From positions 186,001-250,000 of the forward strand of contig JANSXC010000003.1 of assembly GCA_024743115.1 (NCBI GenBank): a DNA stretch of 64,000 bases, read 5' to 3'. Positions 54,716-63,688 of the stretch are shown piece after piece (within the stretch, counting starts at the first letter, position 1; the number at the start of each line of letters is the position of its first letter). The notes under the pieces are model-generated. The model searched no databases. It saw nothing but the letters and a program-made list of their open reading frames with translations, and was not told the DNA's origin. Origin of the DNA: a bacterium (lineage in GTDB: Bacteria; Planctomycetota; UBA1135; UBA2386). The position numbers and the translations under genes are program-made.

Positions 54716-55762
54716 CTACCCGTCGCTGAGCGACTGCCGGTAGATCGTCTTCGCGAACGAATCGAGGCGCAGCAAGGATCCACGGCCCGCGACCTGGAAC
54801 GCCACATCGTTGTGCCAGAACAGCAGCACGCTCATCGCCGGATCGCGGTAACGCGCAATCGTATGAGACTCGTCACCGTCATCGGCACCACGAACGGGCA
54901 ACCCCGCGAACGGGTCGGCATCCGGCGACTGCAGCAAGAAGAACTGGTCGATGCCATCCGTGAACTCGAGCACCAGCGTCTTCTGGTTGTTCACCGGGTT
55001 GGTCCGCACCTCGACCTTGCGCATCGCGTACTCGGCCGTCGCGCCAGACGGCAGCCGGACACCCGCGGGTCGGCCCATGAACGAATGCGCAGCCGCGAAG
55101 TCGGGATGCACTGTCACGAGCGGGTTCGGCGCCGCCGCTGAGAGTTGCACCGAGAGTTGCAGCGAGATCGCCTCCACCTCGGACAGCAGCCGCATCCGCG
55201 AGTCGTATTCCGCGCTGTAGAGCGGCACGTTCGACAACTCGTCGATCTCGAGCAGCCAGATCGACTTGTCGAGTGCCCGCGGGAACACCACGATCCGGCG
55301 AACGGTGCGGCCGATGCGCATCGTCGTACCGAAGTCGTGCAGCGTGTAGTTCTGTTGCGCGCTGGCCAGGTCACGAACCCGGAACAGGCCGTGCCGGAAG
55401 AACACGCCACTGTGCTTGGCGTAGATCTGAGACCAATGCTGCCACACGGGCGAACCAGACGGTTCGCCTTCGACCGCGAGGAAGTCGAGTTCGAAGTTCG
55501 GGAAGCTCGAACCGTTGGCCTGCACCCGCGATTCTTCGCGCACGCTGACGACGCCCGTGTTGAGGAAGAACCGGCGTCGCTGCACGACCGTGTAATCCTG
55601 CCCGGTCACCATCTGGGACAGGCTGGCAAACGACACACCCACTGGCGACGAAGCCAGATCCCCTTGAGCCTGCGCTCCGCTGGCGAACGCCAGCGCGAGC
55701 CCGAGCACGGACATAATGCCCGGCAAGGTTCGGCCGAATTTCAAAGTCGTGGACGGGTGCAT
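54716..55762 (-). CDS. RseB/MucB-like periplasmic protein
   Basis: 348 residues with a signal peptide (SVLGLALAFASGAQAQ). Middle part reads RRRFFLNTGVVSVREES...FELDFLAVEG, and later IVVFPRALDKSIWLLEIDE..NVPLYSAEYDSRMRLLSEVEAISL. This pattern of strands ending in a conserved rigid segment resembles RseB/MucB, a lipoprotein-sensing regulator of anti-sigma factors. It lies downstream of an ECF sigma and anti-sigma pair, which fits. Similarity is by motif reading only. Confidence 0.5.
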   Translation of the reverse strand: MHPSTTLKFGRTLPGIMSVLGLALAFASGAQAQGDLASSPVGVSFASLSQMVTGQDYTVVQRRRFFLNTGVVSVREESRVQANGSSFPNFELDFLAVEGEPSGSPVWQHWSQIYAKHSGVFFRHGLFRVRDLASAQQNYTLHDFGTTMRIGRTVRRIVVFPRALDKSIWLLEIDELSNVPLYSAEYDSRMRLLSEVEAISLQLSVQLSAAAPNPLVTVHPDFAAAHSFMGRPAGVRLPSGATAEYAMRKVEVRTNPVNNQKTLVLEFTDGIDQFFLLQSPDADPFAGLPVRGADDGDESHTIARYRDPAMSVLLFWHNDVAFQVAGRGSLLRLDSFAKTIYRQSLSDG

Positions 55763-55960
55763 GGTTCGAGACGGGACGTGAGGTTAGTCGCTAGCCATCG
55801 GCATGGACAGGGCCATGCGGATGACCCGGCGGCCCTTCGCCAGAGGTCCTGCCACAGCGGGACCAGAACGAAGCGGGAGGCCAGAACGACACGAGCAGCA
55901 TGGTGGAATCCGTGGCGTGCGCCAGGGATCGAAGTTCGGCTCTACCGAATCGGCGCGCCA

Positions 55961-56620
55961 TCAGTCGCCTCCCCGGCGCAAGATGGCCATCGGTGAGTAA
56001 TCCAGGCCCGCGAGGGATGGGACATCGGCGATGCGGATCGTCGGCACCGGTTTCACGTCGCGTTCGGCCAGCAGGTTCATCGCGGCGATCGCCGCGGCTG
56101 CCAGACCCGCCGCGGCGATGACGCGGAAGCCAACTGCCCGCCCCCCGTTACGGTCAGCGCCGGTCCGACGGTCACCCGTCCGCCCAGCACTGTGCTCCGC
56201 ACTGCCGGCGCGCGCTTCGGCCATGACGGACGCCCGCACCTCCGACCACTCGGGCGCCCGACCGGGCACGTCGCGCAACCGCGCCGCGAAGGTCGGCTCG
56301 AGTTCGGGAACACCCAACTCCAGCCCTTCGCCATCCGCGAGTTCATCGGCCGACAGCGTCGCGGTGAGCAGTTCACCGACCGGGCCGGTTTCACAGTCCT
56401 CGATCAGCCGATCGCGCACACCATCGAGCATCGCTGCGGCCTGCAGCTCACTCGGTGGCGCAACGGGCGTCGCGAGAGCCGCCTGCAACCGCTCGCGGCC
56501 CTCGAGCCACGCGGTGCAGAACGCACAGGACGCCACATGCGCGGAATCGAGACCGGGGCCCGATTCGAGCAGGCCGTAACGCAGGGTCGCCCGGCAGGCA
56601 GCGGTGAGGCGAGCCGTCAT
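55961..56620 (-). CDS. Anti-sigma factor with zinc-finger motif and one membrane helix
   Basis: 219 residues. N-terminal HVASCAFC matches the HxxxCxxC anti-sigma zinc motif, and one helix (VIAAAGLAAAAIAAMNLL) lies near the C-terminus. It overlaps the ECF sigma gene stop by ATGA, the usual coupling of sigma and anti-sigma. Cytoplasmic zinc domain should hold the sigma factor at the membrane. Confidence 0.75.
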   Translation of the reverse strand: MTARLTAACRATLRYGLLESGPGLDSAHVASCAFCTAWLEGRERLQAALATPVAPPSELQAAAMLDGVRDRLIEDCETGPVGELLTATLSADELADGEGLELGVPELEPTFAARLRDVPGRAPEWSEVRASVMAEARAGSAEHSAGRTGDRRTGADRNGGRAVGFRVIAAAGLAAAAIAAMNLLAERDVKPVPTIRIADVPSLAGLDYSPMAILRRGGD

Positions 56621-57246
56621 CCGGCACCGCCTGCGGTATCAGGGGCCGCGCCGCTCGGGCTGAGCTGCGGGAAGCGGGTTCGAACGAGGTTTTCGAGAGC
56701 GAGGTGGGCACGCGCCAGGCGTGACTTAACGGTTCCGAGTGACAGTCCGAGCGTCGCGGCAAGTTCGTCGTAGGACATCTCTTCGAGGTATCGCAGCACG
56801 AGCACGACCCGCAGCTTCGGGCTCAACATCGAGATCGCTTCCTGGACCTGACCGCCGAGTTCCCGCACCGCGGCGAACTCGCGCGGGCTCTGGGTCTCGT
56901 CGACGGGTTCACGGCCGAGGTCGGCCGTCTCCAGCGAAGTCGCGGGGCGCGCGCCCTCACGGCGGCGATGATCGATGCTGCAGTTCACCACGATACGGAA
57001 CAGCCATGTGCTGAAGCGCGCCCCGCCCCGAAAGCTGTCGAGCTTCCGGAATACGAGCGCGAAGCTCTCCTGCACGATGTCGGCCGCGTCACTCGGCGAA
57101 CCCGAGATGCGAAACGCGATCGCATGGACGCGATCGCGGTACTTCGTGAACAGCTCCTCGAATGCGGCCTCGAATCCGTCCGAGTCCGGCCGCCGGCAGG
57201 CAGCGATCAGATCGGCGTCGGGGTCGCGAAGAAGTTCCACAGTCAT
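56617..57246 (-). CDS. ECF RNA polymerase sigma factor (RpoE-like)
   Basis: 209 residues. Region 2: SPSDAADIVQESFALVFRKLDSF and ARFSTWLFRIVVNCSIDHRR; region 4: LSPKLRVVLVLRYLEEMSYDELAATLGLSLGTVKSRLARA. Standard ECF length plus a low-complexity tail. Directly upstream, GGAACT and CGTC stand 16 bases apart (57275-57250), a match to ECF -35/-10 elements, though the start codon would then be nearly leaderless. Confidence 0.85.
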   Translation of the reverse strand: MTVELLRDPDADLIAACRRPDSDGFEAAFEELFTKYRDRVHAIAFRISGSPSDAADIVQESFALVFRKLDSFRGGARFSTWLFRIVVNCSIDHRRREGARPATSLETADLGREPVDETQSPREFAAVRELGGQVQEAISMLSPKLRVVLVLRYLEEMSYDELAATLGLSLGTVKSRLARAHLALENLVRTRFPQLSPSGAAPDTAGGAG

Positions 57247-57249
57247 TCC

Positions 57250-57275
57250 GACGGGCGAGACCGCACACGAGTTCC
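57250..57275 (-). promoter_or_regulatory. Candidate ECF-type promoter before the sigma gene
   Basis: On the minus strand, GGAACT (57275-57270) and CGTC (57253-57250) are separated by 16 bases, close to the ECF pattern and consistent with autoregulation. The predicted transcript would begin at about the ATG, so either translation starts without a leader or this is coincidence. Confidence 0.25.
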
Positions 57276-57409
57276 GTGGAAAACCTTACGACGACGGTCG
57301 GGACTAGAGCTGAAACCTCTTGTGACCACGAGACTTGGCACAGTCGATCTCGGGGAACCACGATTCCCTGCGTTCGCTGCCGCGAAAATGGGCCCGAATT
57401 CCAACTAGG

Positions 57410-57483
57410 AAAAACCCCTGAGAGAACGTAGCGCAGTATTTCTCTCGACCGGAATCACCGCGAGAGACCCCCACCCCGAGAGA
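57410..57483 (-). promoter_or_regulatory. Attenuator-like leader between type-3-repeat gene and sigma operon
   Basis: As transcribed leftward: TCTCTCG, TCTCTCG, CGAGAGA, then TCTCTCA and GGGG plus five T (57414-57410). CGAGAGA (57447-57441) can pair with the first TCTCTCG copies (57483-57477 or 57467-57461), or GAGAGA can pair with the later TCTCTC (57425-57420) to make a hairpin followed by a U-run. These choices exclude each other. Could instead be a simple terminator of the upstream gene. Confidence 0.4.
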
Positions 57484-57517
57484 GGCCGGAGGCGCGATAT
57501 GCGAGGGGACCCGAACC

Positions 57518-58402
57518 TCAGAGGTTCTGGAGCCCACCGGGAACGGTGATGAACTCGCCGACCGAGCCGCGGCAGCTCGGGCCGCACTCGAGGTCGTTGG
57601 CGTCCTCGCACTTGGCTGCCACGATCTGGTAGAGCGTGCCACCCTGCCCCTGACCTACCGCCTCGAGTGTGAAGACGCAGACCTTGTTGGACACCGGCAG
57701 CACCGCGGTCAGTCGGCCGATGCTCTGAAGCACGAAGCGGCCATCGCCGAAGGGTGTCAGGGTCGACGTCACCCCTTTGGCATCCAGCAGTCGCACACCC
57801 GCCTGGGTGACCGTGCCGCCGATCGTCGCCTCGGCGCGGATACTGCACGGCAGGAAGCTGCGCAGGACCTGCTCGGAAACCATCGGCACGGCGACGTGTA
57901 GCCAGTGACCATCGTTGGTCGTCAGGCGTTGGCGCAACTGCACATTGGCGAAGCTCAGGACGTCGAGCGGGACCTGGACGCCCGGGTACGCCGGCAGTTC
58001 GAGCCAGGTGCGGAAGCTTTGCAGTTGGCTGACGCCACCGAAGAACCGGAAGAACAGGTGCAACATCGCCGGGTCGTTCGATTGGCCCGGCGCGGGGCCC
58101 GTCATCACGGCCCGCAGCTCGTGATCGTGCGCGGTGCCGAGACCGGGATGGCGCGGGGTCCCGTGCTGGACGACCTCGACGAAGTCACCGATGCCATCAT
58201 CGTCGGTGTCGGGGCTCAACGGATCCGTCAGCACGGCCCACTCGACGATGTCCGGCAGGAAATCGCCATCCGTGTCGGCCAACCCATCTTCCTCGCCGGC
58301 CTGCAACGAGCGCGCAGGCTCAGCCGGGATGAGCAGCCATCCACTGGCCGCCGCAATCGCGGTCGCCAGGGCAGCGGTTGGAAGCAATAGGACGCGGCTC
58401 AA
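57518..58402 (-). CDS. Exported protein with thrombospondin type-3-like calcium repeats
   Basis: 294 residues starting at TTG 58402. Hydrophobic N-terminus (ALATAIAAASGWLLIP) acts as signal or anchor. DTDGDFLPD (43-51) and DTDDDGIGD (65-73) are calcium-binding type-3 repeats. The rest is beta-rich with Cys pairs near the end (KCEDANDLECGPSCRG). Probable surface protein; function unknown. Confidence 0.6.
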   Translation of the reverse strand: MSRVLLLPTAALATAIAAASGWLLIPAEPARSLQAGEEDGLADTDGDFLPDIVEWAVLTDPLSPDTDDDGIGDFVEVVQHGTPRHPGLGTAHDHELRAVMTGPAPGQSNDPAMLHLFFRFFGGVSQLQSFRTWLELPAYPGVQVPLDVLSFANVQLRQRLTTNDGHWLHVAVPMVSEQVLRSFLPCSIRAEATIGGTVTQAGVRLLDAKGVTSTLTPFGDGRFVLQSIGRLTAVLPVSNKVCVFTLEAVGQGQGGTLYQIVAAKCEDANDLECGPSCRGSVGEFITVPGGLQNL

Positions 58403-58637
58403 GGTCAGAAGGATCCGACGCTAGATAGCTCGGAACGCAACGGGAGTTTCACGCCGAAGGGGAGGGGGATGACCAGGGTCCCAGAATTGAACCCCAACGA
58501 GATTGGGTTGGCAACCAGGACCGGTGGGGAACGGCAGCGATTCGGCCGGAACCACGGAGAATTGCGGATACGGCCGCGGAACCGCGGGCGGAGTTGTGTT
58601 TCGACGGAAGCCCCGATAAGACCGTGCCCCTGAGGTT
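58403..58637. promoter_or_regulatory. Intergenic stretch carrying a likely tRNA promoter
   Basis: TTGTGT (58594-58599) and GATAAG (58615-58620), 15 bases apart, stand about 18 bases before the tRNA. The rest of the 235 bases shows no coding potential that I trust. Confidence 0.4.
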
Positions 58638-58714
58638 GCGCCCGTAGCTCAGCTGGATAGAGCGACGGCCTCCGGAGCCGTAGGTCAGAGGTTCGAATCC
58701 TCTCGGGCGTGCCA
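58638..58714 (+). tRNA. tRNA-Arg, anticodon CCG
   Basis: Acceptor stem GCGCCCG pairs with CGGGCGT (one G-U), D arm and T arm (GGTTCGAATCC) are canonical. Anticodon loop CTCCGGA gives CCG at 58672-58674, which reads CGG. The 3' CCA is encoded (58712-58714). 77 bases in all. Confidence 0.96.
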
Positions 58715-58895
58715 ACTCTTGCTGCGGACCGGCATTCTGGCAGCAGGCCAGGATGCGGGCCCGCGATTCCTCGGACGAGCGGGCCGACCCGGGCGCTCGT
58801 ATCCCTGTTGCTCCGAGACCCCGCCGCTTTACGCCACGGCGAACTCCGACGCACCCCCCCAGCCCCCGCCCCTGCCCACTCGAAGGCAATCGACC

Positions 58896-60656
58896 GTGCC
58901 GGACCTGGACTACTTCCTCGACGTTCGCGAACCGGCCGGCCGCACTCTGCGGGTCGAGCTCGAGTTCGACCACGCCGTCACCGCGACGGGTGACCATGCG
59001 ATCGAACTGTTCCTGCCCGTGTGGACGCCGGGCAGCTACCTGATTCGCGAGTATGCGCGCCAGGTCTCGCGTGTCACCGCGATCGACGCCGAGTCGGGCG
59101 CGGCGCTGGCCGTCACCAAGACGACGAAGAATCGGTGGGCGATCGCACCCGCCGAAGGCACGCAACGCATCCGGGTCGCCTACTCGGTCTACGCGCACGA
59201 ACTCACGGTGCGCACCGCCGACGTGACCGCCGCCCATGCCTATTGGAACCCGGCCTGCGTTCTGCTCTGGCCGGTCGACCGGCCCGCACTCACGGCGCGC
59301 CTGCAGATCGCACATCCGCCGGGCTGGCAGGCCGCCTGCGCGTTGCCGGCCGTCCCAACGGATCGCGGCGACCTCGCCTTCGCGATCGCCAGCCATGACC
59401 AGGCCGTCGACAGCCCCGCGCTACTCGGCCACTTCGAACGCCTCGAGTTCGAGGTGCATGGCGTGGCCCACACTGCCGTGCTCGATGGCCTCGATGGCAT
59501 CGAACCGCCGAGCGCGTTCGTCCCCGACCTGCGCGCAATCATCGGCGCCGCCGCCGAGGTCTTCGGCGATCGACTGCCGTACCCGGCCTACACGTTCCTC
59601 TGTCTGTTTGCCGACTCAGGCTACGGCGGGCTCGAGCACGAAGACTCGTGCACCCTGCTGATGAAGCGCACGGCGTTCGCCGATCCGAAGAGCTATCGCG
59701 AGTTCCTGGCGCTGTGCTCCCACGAGTTGTTCCACGTCTGGAACGTCAAGCGGATGCGTCCCGCCGAACTCTGGGAGTTCGACTACGAACGCGAGAACTA
59801 CACCCGGATGCTCTGGCTCGCCGAAGGCTGGACCGCCTACTACGACGATCTGCTGTGCCTGCGCGCCGGCTGCTTCACCGTCGAGCAGTACCTCGATGTC
59901 GTCGCCAAGAACATCGAACGCGTGCTCGCCAATCCCGGCCGACATCGGCTGTCGCTCGCCGAATCGAGTTTCGATGCGTGGATCCGGCTCTATCGCCCCG
60001 ACGAGAACACGCGCAACTCGTCGCAGAACTACTACGTCAACGGCGCCGTCGCTGCGATGTGCCTCGACCTCACCATCCGACGTGACTCTGGCGGCGAACG
60101 CAGCCTCGACGACGTGCTGCGTGAACTCTGGCGTTCGACCTTCGAGGCCGGCCGCGGCTACGAGCTCGCCGACGTCGAGCGCGCCGTCATGACCTGCGGC
60201 AGCGAGGCCGCGGTCGAGCTCCTGCGAACGCTGACACAGGGCGAACTCGAGCCCCCGCTCGCCGAACTGCTCGAGGACTTCGGCTGCGACTACGAAGCCA
60301 GTCCAGGCACGAAACCCCAGCTCGGGGTGACGTTCGCCGCCGACACGACTCGGATCGCCAGCGTGACGGCCGGCAGCCCTGCCGACACCGCGGGGCTCCA
60401 TCCCGGCGACGAACTCGTCGCGATCGGCAACCTGCGAACCACGAGTAGCCTCTGGCGTGACGTCTTTCGCGCCCAGGCCCGCGTCGACGAACCACTCGCG
60501 CTCCTGATCGCGCGCCGCGGCGTCATGGAAACCCTCGAGGTGCGCCCGGCGCCGACCACTTCACGCGTGGACCTGCGGCAAGCCAACGACATCGACGATC
60601 GGACGGCTGCACTCCGCAGCGGCTGGCTGCGCGTGCGACCGCGACCCGAGGCGTAA
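58896..60656 (+). CDS. M61-family aminopeptidase with C-terminal PDZ domain
   Basis: 586 residues from GTG 58896; the frame is open upstream through the tRNA flank but the family begins here (PDLDYFLDV). Motifs: HELFHVWN with HExxH at 276-280, Glu310 in LAEGWTAYYDD as third zinc ligand, and a PDZ domain from about 472 (LGVTFAADTTRIASVTAGSPADTAGLHPGDELVAI, in part: AGLHPGDELVAIG). M61 enzymes such as glycyl aminopeptidase cleave N-terminal residues. No signal peptide, so cytoplasmic. Confidence 0.88.
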   Translation: MPDLDYFLDVREPAGRTLRVELEFDHAVTATGDHAIELFLPVWTPGSYLIREYARQVSRVTAIDAESGAALAVTKTTKNRWAIAPAEGTQRIRVAYSVYAHELTVRTADVTAAHAYWNPACVLLWPVDRPALTARLQIAHPPGWQAACALPAVPTDRGDLAFAIASHDQAVDSPALLGHFERLEFEVHGVAHTAVLDGLDGIEPPSAFVPDLRAIIGAAAEVFGDRLPYPAYTFLCLFADSGYGGLEHEDSCTLLMKRTAFADPKSYREFLALCSHELFHVWNVKRMRPAELWEFDYERENYTRMLWLAEGWTAYYDDLLCLRAGCFTVEQYLDVVAKNIERVLANPGRHRLSLAESSFDAWIRLYRPDENTRNSSQNYYVNGAVAAMCLDLTIRRDSGGERSLDDVLRELWRSTFEAGRGYELADVERAVMTCGSEAAVELLRTLTQGELEPPLAELLEDFGCDYEASPGTKPQLGVTFAADTTRIASVTAGSPADTAGLHPGDELVAIGNLRTTSSLWRDVFRAQARVDEPLALLIARRGVMETLEVRPAPTTSRVDLRQANDIDDRTAALRSGWLRVRPRPEA

Positions 60657-60670
60657 CGGCGAGGCGGCCG

Positions 60671-60946
60671 CTACTCGAGGCTCGCGTGGGTGCCGTCACA
60701 GAACGGCGCATTGCGGCTCTCACCACAAGCACACCAGACCACGGTCTGCGGTTCGTCGAGCACGACCTTCAACGGCGTGACCGCCGTGCCACGATGCGTA
60801 CCATCACACATCGGGTAGCGCGCGCTGGCACCGCACCGGCACCAGGCATGCTTGCCAGCCGGACAAGCCGCTACGAACGGCCCCCGCATCTTGCGACCAG
60901 GGGGCTCAGCGGCAACCCGCGGCCTGGGCTTCCGATCATCGCTCAC
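60671..60946 (-). CDS. Double CDGSH-type iron-sulfur protein
   Basis: 91 residues from GTG 60946. Two CDGSH-like clusters: CRCGASARYPMCDGTH and CACGESRNAPFCDGTH, each giving three Cys and one His ligand for a [2Fe-2S] cluster. A GKHAWC lead-in is typical. Such small proteins shuttle electrons or clusters. It lies downstream of lexA on the same strand. Confidence 0.85.
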   Translation of the reverse strand: MSDDRKPRPRVAAEPPGRKMRGPFVAACPAGKHAWCRCGASARYPMCDGTHRGTAVTPLKVVLDEPQTVVWCACGESRNAPFCDGTHASLE

Positions 60947-61021
60947 GCTCTTGTGCTACCCATCGACCGGCCGCCGGCAACCGTTTCAATCCGTCACCCA
61001 TCCGTCGAAGGCCGAAAGACC

Positions 61022-61073
61022 GGCTCCGCGCCGAACCGAGCTCCCCACACGGGACTCGGCTCGGCGCGGAGCC
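61022..61073 (-). repeat. Long inverted repeat downstream of lexA
   Basis: GGCTCCGCGCCGA (61022-61034) pairs perfectly with TCGGCGCGGAGCC (61061-61073), then one mismatch, then CCGAG/CTCGG, and an inner CCC-ACAC-GGG. A strong stem of about 18 bp. No U-run follows. It could be a Rho-assisted terminator, a structured RNA or a protein-binding palindrome. It lies in a 235-base gap between lexA and the CDGSH gene that otherwise shows nothing. Confidence 0.6.
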
Positions 61074-61181
61074 AATGAGACAGAGAGAGTGAGATCAGTC
61101 GGCGTCTCGAATGCGCATCTGACGCGCGCAGATGACCCGAACACCAAACCGGGCCAGCGGTACGGGGCCAGCAGAACCGAT

Positions 61182-61808
61182 TCAGCGGAACCGACGTACG
61201 ACGCCGCGAACGACACCGCGAACCTGCACATTGTCCGTGAAGATCGGCTCCATGCTCGCATTGGCCGGTTGCAGACGAATCAGCCCGTTGCGCTCGCGAT
61301 AGAATCGCTTCAGCGTCGCTTCCTCGTCCTCGAGAATCGCCACGACGATGTCGCCATCGACGGCATTCTCCCGACGCTCGACCACGACCAGGTCCCCATC
61401 GTCGATGTGGTCCTCGATCATGGACTTGCCGCGAACCCGCAACAGGTAGATCTGGTCGCCGGTCGGCACGAGGTCGGTGAGGCTGACTTCCTCGCGATCC
61501 TCGAGCGCATCGATCGGCCGGCCGGCCGCGATCATGCCCACCAACGGGATCGTCGGAACGGCATCCGCCGTGGGCACGTCCGGATCCGCATCGGGATCGT
61601 GCAGGATCGCAACCGCCCGGGCCTTGGCCCGGTCCCGATGCACCGCGCCCTTGCGCGACAGCTGGTTGAGGTGCTCGTGAACGGTGATCTTGCTGACGCC
61701 GAGCGCCTTGGCCGCTTCATCCAGAGTCGGCGAAATGCCGCGCTCCCGACGGTAGTCACGGAAGTAGCGAAGCACGCGGATCTGCTTCTCCGTAAGCATC
61801 AACTCCAT
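61182..61808 (-). CDS. lexA: LexA repressor
   Basis: 208 residues from ATG 61808, with GGGAGG about 7 bases upstream. LexA represses DNA-damage genes and cleaves itself when RecA is active. N-terminal winged helix (EAAKALGVSKITVHEHLNQL), cleavage site GMIAAG with A95-G96, catalytic Ser129 in RGKSM and Lys167 in ATLKRFY. Full-length and intact. Located two genes from a hemerythrin-like protein; an operator was not identified. Confidence 0.95.
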   Translation of the reverse strand: MELMLTEKQIRVLRYFRDYRRERGISPTLDEAAKALGVSKITVHEHLNQLSRKGAVHRDRAKARAVAILHDPDADPDVPTADAVPTIPLVGMIAAGRPIDALEDREEVSLTDLVPTGDQIYLLRVRGKSMIEDHIDDGDLVVVERRENAVDGDIVVAILEDEEATLKRFYRERNGLIRLQPANASMEPIFTDNVQVRGVVRGVVRRFR

Positions 61809-61922
61809 GGCAATCCCTCCCACCTATTGTGGAAAACGCACCGTTGCTCCGACTCGCTCACCAGCCGCCAGGAGGCGACTCACTGGTTCTCCATGAGACT
61901 CAGCACAGCGGAGCCAGTGGAC

Positions 61923-62150
61923 CTAGGCGAACAAAGCCAGAACGACGATCGCGGCCATGAGCATACACGAGCCAATGAGCTCGAAGGAACGCCCAATCTT
62001 CTTGGCCGCAAAGGTGTTGCCACCGATGACGGATTCCGAAGGCACCATGGTCGGCGCCGAAGACGCGATGGCAACGGCGGCCCGGGGGCTAGTGTCGAGC
62101 ACGACGCGGCGGGTCGAGAAGGGGAGTTCGGGTTGGCGAGCGAATCTCAT
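61923..62150 (-). CDS. Small protein with C-terminal membrane helix
   Basis: 75 residues from ATG 62150 with GAGGT close upstream. Basic N-terminus, Ser/Thr-rich middle, and a C-terminal helix (FELIGSCMLMAAIVVLALFA). Function unknown; too short for the usual family signatures. Confidence 0.55.
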   Translation of the reverse strand: MRFARQPELPFSTRRVVLDTSPRAAVAIASSAPTMVPSESVIGGNTFAAKKIGRSFELIGSCMLMAAIVVLALFA

Positions 62151-62211
62151 GGGCACCTCGTTCGGTTTCAGTTAGTCCGAAGTTAGATACTTGTTCACCC
62201 TAACGCAACAC

Positions 62212-62224
62212 GAATCTGTGATTC
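62212..62224. promoter_or_regulatory. GAATC-TGT-GATTC palindrome between divergent genes
   Basis: Perfect 5-bp inverted repeat with a 3-base spacer, 61 bases before the small membrane protein gene and about 100 bases before the hemerythrin-like gene. Near lexA, but I cannot say which regulator would bind it. Confidence 0.25.
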
Positions 62225-62330
62225 TGTGGACCAGTATTCACCCGCGGATCGACCCGGGACGAAACAATGTCGACGCCGAGCTGTTTTCAATGGGTCCATG
62301 CGGATTCCGGCCTCCAAGACCAGACTCAGG

Positions 62331-62873
62331 ATGCCTCGCGCCACCGATCAACTCCGTGCCGACCACGCCGTGGTCCAATCCGGCCTCGCCGTACTCGGAG
62401 CGATCGCGAAACACGTGCGTGCCGGCAGCCAGTTTCCGACGGCCGACGTCGCGACCTCACTGCGTTTCCTGCGGGAGTTCCTGGTCGGCGTGCACTTCCG
62501 CAAGGAGAACGAGGTGGTCTGGCCTGCATTGGCCATGCGCGGCTCCGAAGCCAGCTCGGCTGCGGTCGGCGACCTCGTCCTGCGCGCGGACGAGGCCCAC
62601 GAACTGGTGCAGACGTTGGTCTACTTCTGGGAGCCCGCCGGTGAGCTGACCGCCGCCGAGAGTCGTGGCTTCGCGGACACGGTCGACACGCTGCAGCACG
62701 CGTTGGCCGAGCTGCAGGAGCGGGAAGAAGAACTCTTCGGCGACTGCGAGGTGACGATCCCGGCCGACGACCTGCTCGGCTGGAACCAAGAGTTCGACGC
62801 GATTGCCGCAGGCCGCCCGCTCCGCGCCGACTGGCAGCGCGAGCTGGCCGTGCTCGCCGATCGCTGGCGCTGA
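62331..62873 (+). CDS. Hemerythrin HHE-domain protein
   Basis: About 180 residues from ATG 62331 (ATG 62298 is also open). RADHAVVQSGL, FLVGVHFRKENEVVWPAL and later ADEAHELVQTLV and DTLQHALAELQEREEELF give the His/Glu spacing (H-x3-E) of the four-helix di-iron HHE fold. Such proteins bind oxygen, iron or NO. Cytoplasmic. Confidence 0.75.
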   Translation: MPRATDQLRADHAVVQSGLAVLGAIAKHVRAGSQFPTADVATSLRFLREFLVGVHFRKENEVVWPALAMRGSEASSAAVGDLVLRADEAHELVQTLVYFWEPAGELTAAESRGFADTVDTLQHALAELQEREEELFGDCEVTIPADDLLGWNQEFDAIAAGRPLRADWQRELAVLADRWR

Positions 62874-63031
62874 GATCGAACCCCCGCCGCCGCAACGCCC
62901 GCCCTGCTCGAGCTTGCCCTGGCGACGCTTGCCTTGGCCCGGGCGGCGCGCAGAATGGCACGGTCTCGGTCTTTCCGCCGACGTGAGCCGGTCAGCTCGT
63001 CGTGCGTCGGCGCCTCAGAGTGAAGCCCTCC

Positions 63032-63688
63032 ATGATTCTCAAGCTCACGCGCCCCCTCGTCTTTCTCGACTTCGAAACCACCGGTCTCGATATCGAGAAG
63101 GACCGCATCGTCGAACTCGCCTTCGTCCGCCTGCTGCCGGACGGCAGCCGGGAGACCCTGGTCCAGCGCGTCAATCCGGGCGTCGAGCTCAGCAAGGGCG
63201 CGACCAAGGTCACGGGCATCCACACCATGGACGCGACGGGCCTGTTCTGGGGGCCGCCGCTCAAGAAGTGCGGCGACAAGCTGCTCGAGTTCCTCAGCGA
63301 CAGCGACATCGCCGGCTTCAATCAGGTCGGCTACGACATGCCGCTGTGGGAGGCGGAGTGCAAACGCCACGGCATTCCCTACGACGGTGGCGGTCGCCAT
63401 CAGGTCGACGCCAAGACGATCTTCGACGTCAAGGAGACCGGCTGGGACCGGTTCTTGATGGGACCGCGCAACCTGACCGCCGCGGTGCGGCACTACTGCG
63501 GCCGCGAACTCGAGGGTGCGCATGGCGCCGAAGCGGACACGCAGGCCACGGTCGACGTGTTGCTCGCGCAACTGCAACGCTATCCCGACCTGCCGCGCGA
63601 CGTGCCCGGGCTCGCGAAATGGTGCGGCCAGCAGCAGGCCGAGCTCGAACGGCAGAAGGAAGCGTCGCAGCAGGGCGGTGGCTTCTGA
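63032..63688 (+). CDS. DEDDh-type 3'-5' exonuclease
   Basis: 218 residues from ATG 63032 (GTG 63020 and 63002 are alternatives). VFLDFETTGLD supplies Asp13 and Glu15 of the metal site, AGFNQVGYDMPLWEAE the Asp102 region, and HGAEADTQATVDVL the final His and Asp. This is the DnaQ/RNase T-like epsilon fold, acting on DNA or RNA 3' ends. A Gln/Gly-rich tail ends the protein. No polymerase gene nearby. Confidence 0.8.
   Translation: MILKLTRPLVFLDFETTGLDIEKDRIVELAFVRLLPDGSRETLVQRVNPGVELSKGATKVTGIHTMDATGLFWGPPLKKCGDKLLEFLSDSDIAGFNQVGYDMPLWEAECKRHGIPYDGGGRHQVDAKTIFDVKETGWDRFLMGPRNLTAAVRHYCGRELEGAHGAEADTQATVDVLLAQLQRYPDLPRDVPGLAKWCGQQQAELERQKEASQQGGGF

Noticed and set aside
58405..58854. Leftward open frame containing ERIRTSDLRLRRPSLYPAEL
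   Set aside because: This peptide is the antisense translation of tRNA-Arg and its flank, a well-known false gene.
61022..61073. Rho-independent terminator
   Set aside because: Neither strand has a U-run after the stem.
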